Positions 4,919 through 5,443 of a stretch of DNA of 5,443 nucleotides are shown here, one piece after another (within the stretch, counting starts at the first letter, position 1; each line of letters opens with the position of its first letter). The translations under genes and the position numbers were made by a program. Source of the DNA: JAENVT01 sp031412355. GTDB lineage: Bacteria > Actinomycetota > Acidimicrobiia > Acidimicrobiales > Ilumatobacteraceae. Under the pieces are notes generated by a model that had not been told where the DNA came from, did no database searches, and saw nothing but the letters and a program-made list of their open reading frames with translations. The stretch covers positions 1 through 5,443 of the forward strand of contig JANOCR010000086.1 of the NCBI GenBank assembly GCA_031412355.1. Direction: 5' to 3'.

Positions 4919-5129
4919 TCGAAGGCAGCCAAGCACACCACACCGACGACGATGGATTTCGAGATCGCGGAGGATCGCTCATGCGCGCTCGACGATTTCA
5001 CCGTCAACTTTGTGACGATTCGTCACGGCAGCCGTGGCTGGAACGGAGTTCATCCAGTTCAGCCCGACAGACCTGCTCGCCGAGACCGAGGCACCAATCG
5101 CACGAGGAATGCAGGACGCCGCCACGTGA
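4916..5129 (+). pseudogene. Cupin-domain protein gene with internal deletion and frame change
   Basis: The first part reads MSKAAKHTTPTTMDFEIAED, then RSCALDDFTVNFVTIRH in frame two. This is the N-terminal strand region of a family of short cupin proteins as I recall them (..F.I.E...ALDDFTVNFVTIR). From about 5025 the sense switches to frame three, TAAVAGTEFIQFSPTDLLAE then TEAPIARGMQDAAT and a stop at 5127-5129, which is that family's C-terminal strand and tail (GHTP..AGTEF.QFSPT..L..TE). The middle, which should carry the CPHWGYV-type strand and the beta-barrel centre, about 50 residues, is absent. The junction lies near CGTCACGGCA (5021-5030), consistent with a deletion across a short shared CAC. 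Reading on in frame two from the start gives only unrelated sequence. The product cannot form a barrel and is almost certainly non-functional. The original role is unknown. An assembly error is the main alternative. Confidence 0.7.
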
Positions 5130-5178
5130 CCGGGCTTCACCAACCGGAGGTCTCTGCGGCGGCGCCACTGTCGTCGGC

Positions 5179-5277
5179 TCAAGGGGCCAGCTGGTAGAAG
5201 CGGAAGAGGTCGTGTTCGATCGGGAGGACGTTGACCGTCGCGAAGCCAGCCCGCCCGGCGTAGCCCGCGAACGTTCT
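5179..5277 (-). pseudogene. 3' fragment of a probable SAM-dependent methyltransferase
   Basis: The minus strand reads RTFAGYAGRAGFATVNVLPI then EHDLFRFYQLAP and TGA (stop at 5179-5181). The closing block AGF..V.VLPIEHDLFRFYQL is the way many actinobacterial class I SAM-dependent methyltransferases end, forming the last two beta-strands after the cofactor site. Only about 33 codons remain. Upstream (toward higher coordinates) the same frame gives unlike sequence, and the + strand begins to read as transposase from about 5274, so the gene was cut there. Without its SAM-binding part it cannot be active. The family call rests on a short C-terminal motif, so another family with a similar tail is possible. 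It is convergent with the cupin remnant; the 49 bases between them hold nothing recognisable. Confidence 0.5.
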
Positions 5278-5443
5278 TGCGCGATGCCGGCCGTGAGCGG
5301 ACACCTGGGCGGTCGGGGCCGTCGTGGTCGGAGTTCATCCGTTCCCAGGCGAAAGCGGTGATCGCGACCGACTTCTTCACCGTGGACACCGTCCTGTTCC
5401 GCCGGTTCTACGTGCTGTTCTGGATCGAGGTCGACACGAGGGT
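5274..5443 (+). mobile_element. Transposase catalytic-core fragment (rve/DDE type), 5'-truncated
   Basis: Frame three reads LRDAGRERTPGRSGPSWSEF, then IRSQAKAVIATDFFTVDTV and LFRRFYVLFWIEVDTR, still open at the window end. The A-T-D-F-F-T-V-D-T block is the first catalytic Asp strand of integrase-core (rve) transposases (Asp codon 5370-5372), followed by the usual Y-V-L-F-x-I-E-V-x-T-R strand. The preceding LRDAGRE...P.RSGPSW matches the linker between the helix-turn-helix domain and the core in this group. The helix-turn-helix half that should come first is missing: sequence before about 5274 belongs to the methyltransferase fragment, and this frame meets a stop at 5232-5234. No terminal inverted repeat is visible at the junction, so this is a truncated relic at its left end, not a clean insertion. 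The remaining two catalytic acids would lie beyond the window. Confidence 0.75.

Noticed and set aside
4765..5007. 80-residue minus-strand ORF with a hydrophobic stretch opposite the cupin start
   Set aside because: The hydrophobic segment is the antisense of the cupin N-terminus and its leader; there is no ribosome site and no continuing homology.
4837..5361. 174-residue + strand ORF across the cupin and methyltransferase remnants
   Set aside because: It reads in the wrong frame for the cupin and transposase segments, and its composition is typical of an out-of-frame read.

Overview
The window is GC-rich DNA with strong G/C preference at third codon positions. A primary-type sigma-70 factor without region 1.1, a DUF6458-like small membrane protein and YwqK/MORN-like repeats all fit a high-GC actinobacterium. 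The flavour recalls Acidimicrobiia, but that is a guess from protein style and no rRNA or other taxonomic marker is present. No tRNA, rRNA or CRISPR array was seen.

Layout. Bases 1-431 hold the 3' part of an epoxide-hydrolase-like alpha/beta hydrolase on the + strand, with an apparent one-base frameshift near base 93. It runs tail to tail into a minus-strand pair: an antibiotic-biosynthesis-monooxygenase-fold protein (1338-1667) followed by a seven-helix Bax inhibitor-1/YccA protein (444-1250). A divergent promoter region (1668-1822) separates these from a + strand series. That series is a group 2-like sigma-70 factor (1823-2761), a GNAT acetyltransferase (2824-3399), a 30-residue-repeat MORN/YwqK-like protein (3436-3888), a strong hairpin (3889-3930), and a 78-residue two-helix DUF6458-like protein (4026-4262) followed by tandem hairpins.

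From about 4333 to the end the character changes to an accessory, decaying stretch. It contains a short tandem repeat, an unrecognised minus-strand ORF (4410-4868), an 18-bp-arm inverted repeat (4866-4918), a cupin gene whose middle is missing and whose two ends lie in different frames (4916-5129), the last ~33 codons of a probable SAM-dependent methyltransferase (minus strand, 5179-5277), and the catalytic-core part of an rve/DDE transposase running off the window (5274-5443). The methyltransferase and transposase pieces abut directly, so both were truncated at one breakpoint.

How it fits together. 444-4262 looks like ordinary housekeeping and stress genes with no obvious shared pathway. I see no convincing new multi-gene system. 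The most unusual signals are the inverted repeat whose two arms carry matching Shine-Dalgarno and ATG sites for two divergent ORFs, and the cluster of broken genes beside a transposase remnant.
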